Assembly: GCF_905475465.1 (NCBI RefSeq)
Contig: NC_062243.1
Location: forward strand, 7,836,267-7,900,266
Direction: 5' to 3'
DNA from: Pieris napi
Taxonomy: Eukaryota > Arthropoda > Insecta > Lepidoptera > Pieridae
DNA: 64,000 nt
The first letter of the stretch is position 1, and each line of letters begins with the position of its first letter. Shown in pieces: positions 48,401 to 56,664 of this stretch. The notes under the pieces were generated by a model, which worked only from the letters and a program-made list of their open reading frames with translations, was not told the DNA's origin and made no database searches. The position numbers and the translations under genes were made by a program.

Positions 48401-51153
48401 ACAATAATCAAAGAAACAATACAATAAGAGATATCAAAAAAAAATCCCCTTTCCCATTCGTTTCGTATCAAGTGTAATGCGTGTGTGCTGTATGCAGCAT
48501 AAGCATGACTCTAACATTCGTGCCTTCAAATCTTTGCAGGTTTTTTTCTGTGAGCAATTAACATTAACATTTCCTATTCTAAGGAAATATCGAGTGAAAA
48601 CTAGAATTGACCCCAAAATTGACGAAGTATGTTAAGCTGATGGCCTATAAATAAAAATAATATGAAATAAATTAAATCCTACTCTCAAAGCCGCCACGGG
48701 ATTATTATTATTATTACTAATCAATAAACATATATATAATTGTACAGTCAAATCAGCTTGGAGATGTTTCTGCGTTTGTGGTAGTGCACGATGCTAACGA
48801 AAAAAATATATACATATATTTGATAATAGCACTTAAAAATAATATTTTGATTGAATCTTCCAATATGTATATGTGTATAACCTGGTTTCGCAGACAACCG
48901 CGGCTCGACGGGTTCCGAATCGGGCGCAAGTGTTTGCAGCAATCGGGGACCACCTCTGCCGCCGCCGCAACTACTGTCCGCTCAGAATGAGACCAGAGCT
49001 ATCGTCAGGGCACCCGTGCAGGTATACACAGAGATAGTATATTAGCATGTATGTAACGCGAAATGCCGTTTTGGCCTAGCGGTTTTAGCGTGCGACTCTT
49101 ATACCGTAGGTTTGAACCCCGGCTCCACCAATGGAATTGCCTTGTATGCGCATTTTACACTCGCCGATACAGTGGAGTCAAACATCGTTAGGAAACCTTA
49201 GACCCAAAAAGCTGACGGCGTGTGTCAGACATAGAAACCTGATCACCTTACTTGGTTATTGAAACAAATGATCATGAAATAGATAAATAAATCTGAGGCC
49301 TTTAAAAGGTAGCGCCACTGGTTTTTTTTGTGTGTACGCGAAGAAGCTAGCTGAGCTGAATATAAGCATAAAGCGTTGGTCAGAAATTCTAGAAATTATT
49401 GGATATTTAGTTATAAACTTGATAGTAAAACGAAAGTATTAAGGATTAGAAGGCTTATATATATATTGTGTGGCTACGGTTAGCCAAAAAACCACCTAGT
49501 ATTCAAAATTATTAAAAGAAGCAGTTCACGTCATCCTCCGTCTTCGATATTAAGGCACTAATGGGGAAATACAAACTATTTAGACACCCAATATAGCTTA
49601 TATTGACAGCTATAATGTCCACAGCAAATGGTGAAGCAGCAGTTACCGCTGAAGTTAGCGAGTGGCAAATCCCAACAGCCACCGCCGGGTTACCACAGAC
49701 TGCACGAATCGCCCAGCGATGTGAGTATACATTACAAGTTGATACTATCTAACTTTAGATCAATTATAGTCAGACCCATTCATTATGAAAATTACCTTAA
49801 AGTTGCATAAATAACTTTCTAATTTTATTATGACATTTACATACCCGATCCCATATGGCCAACATTTATTTAAATCAATTTAGCTGTTTATATGGCATAT
49901 ATGCTCTACGATGAGCTCAAGCGTGTGACCCTCATCCCTGAGGCCGTGCATTCTTTCTATGTGTAAAATTATCACTTGCTCTACGGCGAAAGAAAACATC
50001 GTGAGAAAATTTAGGGTTATAGCGTTTCGGATTTATTATATACTCGTAAAAGTAATCCCAAGTAATGAACACATAAGCTAATGTCTTTTTATATTGAATT
50101 ATTTAATACATGAATGCAATATATATATAATTTATACTAACGGTGAGTAACTTAGTCTGATTTGAGTCGTTGTTTAACTTTTTTGCTTTCAGTTTTTAAC
50201 TCATTAATGTATGTTTATAATATTTTCTTACCCTCTTTACAATACTAATACCATTTTAATTTAGATGCATATGCGATATTGTTTATGTAACGACTCCCGT
50301 AGCTTATATATTTCCCTTTGACAGATTAAATGGTTGGTTTTCAGGAGGCTGAGTATCCAAACGTTTTTTAGGAATCGTTTTTTGTTTGTAAGTAATCAGT
50401 ATGTATTCGGTGTATTTATTTACGAAATTTTTCACATAGCTGTGGTAGATGATGTAAATTGGCTTTTTATTTTTATTTGGAACTTACAACCATTTTATCT
50501 GTTAAGCTTTAAGTGTTGCACGCTTTTATTCTAAAGAAGCAAAACTAGATTTAGATTAAGTGTAAAAGTTATTATCATCAATTAAAAAATTATAGGAGAA
50601 TCAGCTTTTTCAAAGTTTAAATTACATCACTTTGGCTTTTCTATTATTTTATGTAGCTCTGTTGTTTAGCATTGTCTTAATGTTAAGGTTTGAAATAATA
50701 ATGTCAGGAAATTTAAAACTACCACCAAAACATTTCAGCACCACCAAGGCGTAGTTATTCATCACACGCGCACTGGCAGCTCTCCTGCGCAGATGCCATC
50801 GCAGCAGCCAGTTACTAATAAAGCCACCAGGTAATAAATTTACCCGAATTCCACGAATTCTGTGAGAGACTAAACAAAATTTAATACTATCGGGAACCAG
50901 ATATTAATACAAAGATCGCTGAAATATAACTTGAATATAATGCTATTTGTTTTATTATTAAGCCTTTTGTAAAGGACTTGAGAGAATCAAGAGGGACAAA
51001 ATTGAATTGGTATTAAGGTATATTAAACTCTTCTGCAGAACAAACACATACCCGAAATTACCAGACAAATTTCGCGTACGATCTCCCGAATCAAACCCGC
51101 TACCACCTCCACCGGCGCCTAACCCACCCGAAGAAGAAGTGATATATTTCTGA
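18470..51153 (+). CDS. cyst: RhoGEF with C1, DH and PH domains (ARHGEF2/18/28-AKAP13 group; Cysts-like)
   Basis: A guanine-nucleotide exchange factor that should activate RhoA-type GTPases at the cell cortex. Coding exons: 18470-18512, 26817-26923, 27756-27872, 28660-28780, 29089-29197, 29332-29437, 29740-29903, 30694-30834, 31472-31538, 32094-32199, 32454-32527, 32972-33057, 36777-36833, 37405-37542, 38086-38182, 38868-39081, 39930-40048, 40434-40568, 40687-40841, 41229-41361, 41998-42155, 42717-42838, 43900-44013, 44520-44629, 45300-45480, 46225-46381, 46987-47147, 47551-47658, 48225-48317, 48894-49021, 49625-49720, 50739-50830, 51039-51153. All phases agree, giving 1307 residues. Order: acidic/Ser-rich N-terminus, C1 (~333-378), DH (~488-685), PH (~692-820), coiled coils (~824-880, ~1060-1133), Pro-rich tail ending VIYF. 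DPEMFEL in the PH and the LLEARHENIRL helix after it mark the GEF-H1/AKAP13/p114 group. No RGS or PDZ domain is seen, which excludes RhoGEF2/LARG. The symbol follows the Drosophila member by architecture only. The end of exon 28660-28780 is uncertain by a few codons, and the true N-terminus may use other first exons. Confidence 0.88.
19591..19674 (+). CDS. Candidate cassette exon of the RhoGEF gene
   Basis: A GC-rich island follows CTCATTTCAG. Entered in phase 1, as the upstream exon (18512) requires, it reads GFHVLGGSMTRRRPLPPKHK and then EQAAAFTN. A weak donor (G|GTCCGC) at 19674/19675 leaves in phase 1, matching the exon at 26817, so 28 residues could be added without a frameshift. Read through instead, the frame continues to TAG at 19734-19736 and would give a short product. 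The RRRPLPPK stretch looks like an SH3 ligand. The evidence is composition and phase only; the donor is poor. Confidence 0.35.
21116..22723. mobile_element. 1.6-kb inverted-repeat element with repeated CTGACGCGCTCGA motifs
   Basis: The ends TGGTAGGGGAGCCCA (21116) and TGGGCTCCCCTACCA (to 22723) are exact reverse complements. Similarity extends inward (GGGATTTACT...AGCG). Inside, AATCTGACGCGCTCGA-type motifs or their complements recur near 21296, 22262, 22401 and 22532, with shorter TCTGAC/GTCAGA versions elsewhere, interleaved with poly-T. No transposase or replication protein is visible. It lies in a RhoGEF intron. Confidence 0.65.
23930..24220. mobile_element. Inverted-repeat element with long G runs
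   Basis: The left end TTAGGGAGCGTTCAAGTATT and right end AATTCTTGAACGCTCCCTAA are inverted copies with one mismatch. Internal G runs include one of 22 consecutive G (24146-24167) and a shorter one near 23961. A second copy runs into the right edge of the window (63,751-63,995, opposite orientation of the body). The open frames on both strands are low-complexity artefacts. Confidence 0.75.
26273..26757. mobile_element. Fold-back element with ~54-bp inverted ends
   Basis: The left arm starts TAAACGTTTGGTAAATATTC and the right arm ends GAATATTTACCAAACGTTTA. The arms pair for about 54 bases (26273-26326 with 26704-26757) with roughly one mismatch. A second, shorter inverted pair (GATGGCGCATGA and CATGCGCCATCAT) lies inside. 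It also holds three tandem GGTTA units (26589-26603). The element ends only 59 bases before the RhoGEF exon at 26817. Confidence 0.75.
27330..27720 (-). repeat. Degraded LINE ORF2 C-terminal fragment (antisense in intron)
   Basis: The minus strand reads NTGKQLFRKNTFCMAIKVYN followed by NLSKELKDLP. This resembles the C-terminal 'YN-LP' region after the reverse transcriptase of CR1/Jockey-type elements. The plus-strand left end is A/T-rich (TAATAATAATTTATTTATT), consistent with an inverted poly-A-like tail. It is short and degraded; the family is inferred. Confidence 0.4.
28198..28610 (-). pseudogene. LINE reverse transcriptase C-terminal fragment
   Basis: The minus-strand frame begins LEHVLLHCPIFASSRHDLAQ and continues through a basic helical region (LERFCEKFVKYIKAANK). 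The EH-LLHCP signature, close to a zinc-knuckle-like motif, is typical of the C-terminus of R1/Jockey-group non-LTR elements. Nothing of the RT core remains. It lies in the RhoGEF intron between exons 27872 and 28660, opposite to transcription. Confidence 0.65.
32094..32527 (+). other. C1 zinc-finger region of the RhoGEF
   Basis: Exons 32094-32199 and 32454-32527 encode HVWQ, CDWC, CENC, TVHQNVC and YIVEC. The spacing is HX10CX2CX11CX2CX4HX3CX6C. This is an atypical C1 domain, slightly shorter than the phorbol-ester-binding pattern, as expected for GEF-H1/AKAP13-type proteins. It is preceded by a basic segment (KRRKRGSLFFRKKK) encoded by the 31472 exon, a likely membrane or 14-3-3/kinase contact (inference). 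Confidence 0.8.
32630..32790. repeat. Interspersed retroelement fragment
   Basis: Contains CGCTTTATATTAGCTTCACC, tandem TGTA units, and ACTCCTTCGGACTCGATTTT. I recognise these only as a common lepidopteran interspersed sequence. No coding frame is present. Confidence 0.35.
33736..34640 (-). pseudogene. Frameshifted copy of a multi-copy arthropod gene, function unknown
   Basis: Two minus-strand frames (34640-34131 and 34179-33736) read as one protein broken by a single extra base near 34181-34190. The first has YTKYPCYICLWDSRAD, KPDHILMPPLHIKLGLMKQF and EAFQYLK. The second continues with SEAKIKAGIFIGPQIKK, NEKQAWLSLKAVINGFLGN, SLKVHMIHAHLDNFKDNLGA and EEQGERFHQD. I recognise this series as a family found in many copies in arthropod and cnidarian genomes, presumably carried by mobile elements, without known function. 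The N-terminus is missing. The CX2C (CYIC) and the His-rich HMIHAHLD hint at metal binding (inference). It lies inside a RhoGEF intron. Confidence 0.7.
35350..35650 (+). other. Unassigned GC-rich open block in a RhoGEF intron
   Basis: After CCTCAG (about 35348), a frame stays open for about 100 codons. It includes HVKIYDQQEIERLLLAVAAG and RDKTRRAV, and has a strong donor-like GCA|GTAAGT at about 35489. Neither the entry nor the exit phase together fits a cassette between exons 33057 and 36777. It could be an alternative terminal exon, a remnant of another gene, or a mobile-element fragment. I do not recognise it. Confidence 0.3.
38086..40841 (+). other. DH (catalytic) domain exons of the RhoGEF
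   Basis: Exons 38086-38182, 38868-39081, 39930-40048, 40434-40568 and 40687-40841 encode the Dbl-homology bundle. CR1 is KRQEHIYELILTEKHH. The middle helices include FPRLDELWYIHAALLSRL and GEFCSRHRDAVEVFKECC. CR3 is PECVLFVAQRLTKYPLLLEP, with the invariant QR-TKYPLLLE core. The key Glu of CR1 (E in IYELILTE) is present, so the domain looks catalytically competent. Confidence 0.88.
38311..38490 (+). repeat. LINE 3'-end fragment
   Basis: Contains CTTGAAAGGCCGGCAACGCA, CTCGCGAGCCCTCTGGCATT and ATCAGGTGAGCCTCCTGCCC, ending CCCCTGTTCTATAAAA. This is the tail of a lepidopteran LINE, and shorter or inverted copies lie at 7.96, 47.3 and 51.4 kb. Confidence 0.65.
40687..42155 (+). other. PH domain exons of the RhoGEF
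   Basis: The end of exon 40687-40841, exon 41229-41361 and exon 41998-42155 encode FEGVATLMQGRSKMQTLMVI, LTDVLFFLQDNNNKYTFF, GLYIICSGPSDPEMFELRVH and a C-terminal helix with the invariant Trp (NWIHAIR). The order and motifs match PH domains of the GEF-H1/AKAP13/p114 group, which bind activated RhoA and position the DH domain (family knowledge). Confidence 0.85.
43134..43240. repeat. Interspersed repeat, homologous to 3.42-3.52 kb
   Basis: Shares AACCTACATAGTAATAATAA and the AAAATTTGGTTCCTGTGGC block with the copy at 3.42 kb, then extends into GCATGACGTTAGTCAGTGGC. It lies in a RhoGEF intron, with no coding frame. Confidence 0.5.
43601..43627 (+). CDS. Candidate 27-nt microexon of the RhoGEF
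   Basis: Between exons ending at 42838 and starting at 43900 lies ATGATTCAG|27 nt|GTGAAT. Entered in phase 1 and left in phase 1, it would insert the nine residues DETPQRHIE (the last codon shared with the next exon) right after LITG, in the helix following the PH domain. There is no stop and no frame change. Splice-site quality is moderate. It would lengthen the protein to 1316 residues. Confidence 0.45.
44782..45082. mobile_element. Long fold-back element in a RhoGEF intron
   Basis: The left arm 44782-44893 (CGTAAAATTGTAAACACCGT ... CGGTAG) pairs with the right arm 44976-45082 (CTACCG ... ACGGTGTTTACAATTTTACG) for over 100 bases with few differences. The loop is about 80 bases. ATATGT/ACATAT flanks suggest a duplicated target. 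No coding content. Confidence 0.75.
45743..45831. repeat. Two abutting perfect hairpins
   Basis: Hairpin 1 (45743-45792) has 23-base arms starting CTACTTTATTTAATATCATG with a four-base loop (CTAT). Hairpin 2 (45792-45831) has 18-base arms, GCATTTTATTTAATGTAC and its complement, and again a CTAT loop. Both arms share TTTATTTAAT. They lie in the RhoGEF intron between exons 45480 and 46225. Confidence 0.85.
46500..46880. repeat. Probable retroelement 3'UTR remnant
   Basis: An AATAATAATAAACA start, CCGCTAGTCCCCACACTAGG, and a long T/G-rich run with GAGTGTGAATAGGTGTGTAT resemble antisense LINE tails common in moth genomes. It is identified by appearance only and lies in a RhoGEF intron. Confidence 0.35.
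47322..47430 (-). repeat. LINE 3'-end fragment, antisense
   Basis: After a T-run it reads AGAACAAACGGGCAGGAGGC and CTCGCGAGTGCGTTGCCGG, the reverse complement of the 38.3-kb copy. It lies between RhoGEF exons 47147 and 47551. Confidence 0.65.
47940..48092 (+). repeat. Non-LTR element 3' end
   Basis: Ends with TGCGAAGCCGGGTCGGGCCG then CTAGT, the same signature as at 62.6 kb and, inverted, at 1.8 kb. It includes a small inverted repeat around AATATTTATACGATGGTAAC. Confidence 0.5.
49062..49329 (+). repeat. tRNA-derived SINE, most complete copy
   Basis: An A-box-like GGCCTAGCGGTTTTAGCG and B-box-like GTAGGTTTGAACCCCGGCTC form a tRNA-like head. The body carries ACCAATGG, CATCGTTAGGAAACC, AAAAAGCTGACGGCGTGTGT, and the 3' end AGGTAGCGCCACTGG with a T run. 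It starts 41 bases after the donor of RhoGEF exon 48894-49021. It is a reference for the broken copies at 1.6, 13.0, 49.9 and 56.1 kb. Confidence 0.75.
49905..50030 (+). repeat. Degraded SINE fragment
   Basis: ATCCCTGAGGCCGTGCATTC, TTCTTTCTATGTG and AAAGAAAACATCGTGAG follow the order of the SINE body, without head or tail. It lies in the RhoGEF intron 49721-50738. Confidence 0.45.
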
Positions 51154-51402
51154 CAGTCAGGACTTTCGAAAACTCCTCCGGATTCCTGAGGCTGTCGATT
51201 GTCCTAAACCCGATTCGAAGGACCAAAATGGTAATGTGTCATATTTCCTAGAAATATTTTCTTGTTTTTTTTTTTTGTTATAAAGGTTCGATTACCAGAT
51301 ATCTATACCAGATACACTCAAATTCAGATTCGAAGCTAAACATGGCTCCAGTATGTTAAATCGCGACTAAATCTTACCCTAGATTGTGTTAATATTTAAA
51401 TC

Positions 51403-51408
51403 AATAAA
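51403..51408 (+). terminator. AATAAA polyadenylation signal, RhoGEF gene
   Basis: AATAAA 250 bases after the stop codon in AT-rich sequence, the nearest candidate signal. Confidence 0.4.
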
Positions 51409-51430
51409 AAGTTTTAAAATATAACTAACT

Positions 51431-51519
51431 TTTCGGCAACGCACTCGAAAGCCCTCTGGCATTGAGAGTGCCCATGGGCATTAACATCAGCTGAGCCCCC
51501 CCTGTTCTATAAAAAAAAC
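51431..51519 (+). repeat. LINE 3'-end fragment
   Basis: TCGGCAACGCACTCGAAAGC, CCTCTGGCATTGAGAGTG and a CCCCCTGTTCTATAAAA end match the 38.3-kb LINE tail, with an internal deletion. Confidence 0.6.
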
Positions 51520-54500
51520 TATGTCCGAATAATCGAATCTTTATCCACTATTGTCAAGTGCAGCTTTGTAACTTTATTATTTTAATATATTTGTGTATTT
51601 CTTCGGCAACCAAATTATTTCTGTAGCGAACTCTATGTTAACCTTCAGATTGATATGTTAAGAAGGGTTTAGGATAACTCTAGGTTTAGAATATTGTGTA
51701 AAATTATTGTTATAAGGATTCTAGTGACAATCATTGGAAATGTTGCATGACACATGTTTGTTGCTCTAATAATAAATGATGTTTTCCGTTTATAAATCCG
51801 GCAAGCCTATTAGAATCAGTTATTTATTTACATACTTGGTTATTGTATTGGCAACAAATAATCTATTACATTCCGTTTCTTTGATCTCTATTAGTATTAT
51901 ATTTATTTTGTGATGCGATGGCAACTTTTCTGTAGTTTTTCATTATCCGTTTAAAGTTACGAACTTTAGACAGGGCAACTTTTGGGTTGCCAGTTTATAA
52001 ATAAAGTTACATGTTTATTATTGCTATTCAAGATTAGCAAAATCGTAATATTGGATAAATACATTTAAGTCTGTAGGATGTGTTTTTGAATGATGTTTCG
52101 ATTCTGAATATTATATAAACGCCACTTTCTTAAAACTACTTTTTCGTGTGGGATACAAATGTTTTAACCATTTTGCACCACAGTAGACATTATTTGCCGT
52201 GATAAATGGAGAGTACTAAAGTATAAAAGTAAATATTTTAAGTCCGTTTCTAAGTTCGTGGATCCCACAATTCAAAGAAACTTATTAAAATGAAATACCA
52301 CTAATTAAACGTTGCGATATGTTTCTTAATACAAATTTATTCTCCAATTTGCCAATTAAGTAATTCAAGGTTTATGAATGCTTTAATACATTTTTTTTTA
52401 ATTTAGTTGGAGTATTGAAAATGGCGTTCTGCTAAAATCTAAAAGATTGCGAGGCGTATATATAAATACGTTAATATTATCCGCTATGAGGCTGATAGGG
52501 TCCGGTGTGAAAAAGTAGTGATTGACTTAGGTAGCTATTAGAATTGTTACAGTGCGTTTTATAAATACATAGTTGTTGACTACGGTTTTGATGTAGGATA
52601 GAAGTTACGCCCCATTACTTTAGATATGAATTTAAAAGTTCTATTATTCGTCGTTTGTTAAATATTAATGGGGCAAATCCGAATTACTTATTCCTGACGT
52701 ACAAATCAACCTGTTGTTTCAGATATCATGTAAAATTATACTAATAGAAGTTGCTATCTCTTACGTGTTAACCACAATTATACGATATTTTAGCTGTTCA
52801 AAACATTTCAAAGTTATGAAATCTGTAGCACGTTTGGTGATTATATCCGGAATTCATGATTGTTGTAGTATATGGAACTAGTATCGCGATATATATTTTT
52901 CCAAATTATATTAATAGATACATTATTTACATATATTAGAGAAATTTTAAACAGTCTATATTTACTATTACAATATGATACACGCAATTGTATTTTTGTT
53001 TTTGTTGACAAATTCTACTATAATTAACCCACAAACGTAATGCAGAAATATTAAACATTCAACTCTCTTAACATTGTTTTTGGATTAACTGTAGATGAGT
53101 CTTATTTTTCTGTTTCAAATTATTTTAATGGTATTAGTACTATATTCATAATACATTAAATTCGTGTTAAATTGTAAATAACGTTAAATTATAAAATAAA
53201 ATGTTATTGACGTTTATAATCCTTATTGAGATTGGCAATTGCATGTTGTGATTGCCGAAGTGACCGGGCTAAAGAAGGACCAGAAGTGTGCCCTTGACGT
53301 GAAATTGTATAGGGGACATACAATTGCTAGTCTTACGCATTTATTATATCTTGTGTGCATATAATTAAAATCACAAAGCATTGTTCTCTGGTTTGTTTCC
53401 ATACTTTCATACTAATTCTACAATCAAATTATTTTTAAATACCTTTATTTGACAAAATAAATGAAGAAAAAAATTGGTTTTATGCACACAAAATAAGCTC
53501 ACTTAGTATATGATTGTTACTTACATGACTATGTAACTATTTTTCGTGCATTTACTGTATGTAATCCTTACTATTTAGTCTTTTAATGAGGTGATATTTT
53601 AAACTATTGACTCACTTTGTATATATGAATGTTGAAGTTTGAATATTAGATATATTTTAAATAATATTCACATATTTTAAAGCAATTACGAGGTTTATAT
53701 ATCTTGTCTTTTCCTAAAATGATCCTAATAAAGACTTCTAAACTCTTGGTTATTTAAGTGATTAACTATAATCACCATCTTTCCACCTAGGATCATTAAC
53801 CTGTTAGTAGAAGTGTTTATATTTTCATACGTTTTAATCTATGAATTATCCGCGAGTAACGCATATATGATGTTGTAGCTGTTGGTTGAAACATTATTGC
53901 TCAAATGCAGCTCTTGAGATATTGATCAATTAATTTGTTGGTAGTACGAAAAATTTTTAAATCTCTTTTTTGTGGTCGATAATGTTATAAAGATTACATG
54001 ACAATAAATAAAATATAAATTAACCGATTTAATATCGAAATCTATTAAATAAATATTTTGGCGATATAATTATATTAAAAGCAATCTATTCTATATGGCA
54101 ATACAATTTAGTATATCATGCATTTATTGTTTTAAACTTTAGGCATAATATTGAATTTAAAAGTAAGAAAATAAAAATATACTACTTAGTAATTTATGAA
54201 ACACTAGTTTAGTAGTACTTTTTCAAGTTTTTTCTTAAAAGTATAATACATCAATTGCATTCCTTAAAATAAGGTTTCATTATTGTCTTTTATATCTGTT
54301 ATATGGAAGGGACAGCAATATAAAAACAAATTTTACTTTCCCCTTAAAATGTAAACTTCGCGTTTGTGACGTTTGCATACATTTTCCTTTTGAGACTTGT
54401 AACACAGTACAAAATTGCGTTTTCAATGAGCATTATATCATTTCATTTATCGTGTTAAGTATTTAGTTTAAAATTTATCAATTAAGATAATAGTCAAATA

Positions 54501-54900
54501 ACTTTCTTCACGAATATCACAGTATTTTTTGTCACTGAGTTAATTTTTTAGGATAATTTTAACATCTGCTATATTTGCGTAACAAGAACGCTTATAGTGG
54601 ACTTAAGTGAGACATTACTTAGTATAAGTTTTGTGGCAATATATAGTGGATATGTTAGCTTTAATGAATTGTTTCGATTCTACTGTCTATTCCCTCCAAA
54701 ATTTATTTTTATCTGTGGCAACGACAATACTGTCATGTATTGCTCAAAATTGCTCACACTGTTCTTTAGCAATTGATATTACTTACAATTTGTATAAAAT
54801 ATTATTTGTATGACTATTAACTATCGTGTATCGTTACTAATTTGTTGATCTGTCTGGGCGTCGCCTACATTTAATTAGAATAGATGAATGAAATAAACAT

Positions 54901-56664
54901 ACTTAGAATTAGTGATTGGTTTCATTTCTATCTAAATCTTTAACAACCCATGAAATAATAAGAAATAGGTAACGAGGTTAAAAAGGAATCGAAAAAAAAC
55001 CCATATTTAATTACAAAACAGTTTATTGTAATAGCTTATATAGAGCAACAACTCATTAGGGCTAGATGGCTATGTAGGTAACTATAATGGTGTTCAAAAA
55101 TTAAGCAACAGCATGTGATAAAGGGTTGGACAACACTTTCCGATGTATGGCTACTATAGTTTTTGGTATGATTACAGGGGAAGCTTATACTAATGTAACA
55201 TATTAATACTACACATTGAAACATCAATTTGCGAGTTAAGAACTGTAAGAAAATAGTTTGAAGTGAAGTATGGTGCATGTTAATGATGTTTACAATTTCC
55301 TTGAAACTTTCTTCCCAGTTCTACGGTCTTGATTTGGAAACCGTAGGAAAAAGTAAATTTAGATCTTAATTTTATTTTAATATTGACGTTCATAAATATT
55401 TATAGTTAACAATAGACAAATACATTTTGATATTATTTGTTGCAATGTGTTCAATTATTTCATAATTCACACTTGTCTGTATTTTTAATTACACAATTTT
55501 GGAAAACGGATCCGACTTCAAACGTATCCGAATGCAAATATGAACTTAAGTGATGGATTTCGCATACGGCACTCATAGTCGCGCTAAGTCTCGTTCCTAA
55601 ATCTCACCATAGGACAGAAAATTGTCTTGTAAATTGAAGTAATATCTACAAATTGCATCCAAACACTTTTATTAGTATCTTTTAAAGTAATGGGTGTTAG
55701 ATGGTTTTATAGCAGCTTAGGGTAAGGTTCTGAGACAAGGCTTAGCACTAAGTATGACTCATACTTGCTGGATACGTTTTTGACCTGATATATAAAGAGT
55801 TGAAAGTACTTAAATACATAAACTCTCCAAAGAAAGGCAAACTTTGAATCACAAACACCTAATTCAAATTAGATTATAGCAATTGAAATTGAAGCAGTAT
55901 CTGCAGTATAAGCAGCTCATTGATAGATACATAATCAAGATATATTAATTTTAGTATACCTATTTTGTTTATAACTAATACCCATTTTCAAAGGCACATT
56001 CTAATTATGGGATAAGTAAAAAATTAATAAACTGAAAAAACATATCTTATTTTAATAGTCATAGATAAATTACAGAGCAGTGTTGGGCTAGTGGCTTCAG
56101 AGTGCGACTCTCATACCAGATTCAGAAATCTGAGGCCAACCCCTAAAGAGGTTGTAGCGCCACTGATTTATTTTTTTATAGATAAATTACATTTAATTTT
56201 CCAAATTAAAATAAATGTTTATTTAAATACAATAAATCTACCTTTACAGGTATAGTGATGGATGTTTTAATTATAGTGCTCACCACTCACAGGCACAATA
56301 CTTTTATTTTAGAGGAGTTTAAATTTAGCTATTTGCTATAAATTGGTCTTTAATAATGGAATAACTAGATCAATAAGGTAAAAGGCAACAAGTTAATGGT
56401 ATCTATGTGCTACACTTATGTATAAAGCTAATATAGTGATTGTATATTTTAAGCATAATAATTAATAGTCAATAGTGGACATCTGAAGTACTTGTCCAAT
56501 CGGAAGGGATGTATTTCTTTATATTTGTAGAACTTGTTCATCCAACCTTGACCATGCTATATATGTTTTCTAAAGAAAACTTGCCCTTACTAAATTAATT
56601 AAATATCGGACAATGTGCTTAATAATTTTCCCTTAGCACTTTTGGTCTTTTAGCACATCTCTGT
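54901..56664. other. Intergenic DNA between RhoGEF and the glycosyltransferase
   Basis: AT-rich, with no supported exon. Its right part should contain the 3'UTR of the minus-strand glycosyltransferase. A SINE fragment lies at 56080-56172. Confidence 0.4.
56080..56172 (+). repeat. Short SINE (internal deletion)
   Basis: Has the tRNA-like head GTTGGGCTAGTGGCTTCAGA, GTGCGACTCTCATACC, then jumps to AATCTGAGGCC and GTTGTAGCGCCACTG with a T run. The body is deleted relative to the 49.06-kb copy. Confidence 0.6.

Larger units (their letters stand above)
51154..54900 (+). other. RhoGEF 3'UTR and flanking AT-rich DNA
   Basis: There is no supported coding sequence. The first AATAAA after the TGA stop is at 51403-51408. 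Further hexamers occur near 53708 and 54893, so several transcript ends are possible. A LINE-tail fragment lies at 51431-51519. Confidence 0.4.

Noticed and set aside
48748..48990. Three overlapping frames on both strands
   Set aside because: They cross the intron-exon boundary of RhoGEF exon 48894-49021; only the spliced frame is consistent.
49071..49130. Possible functional tRNA gene
   Set aside because: A- and B-box-like motifs are present but the cloverleaf is not complete, and the downstream body and tail identify it as a SINE head.
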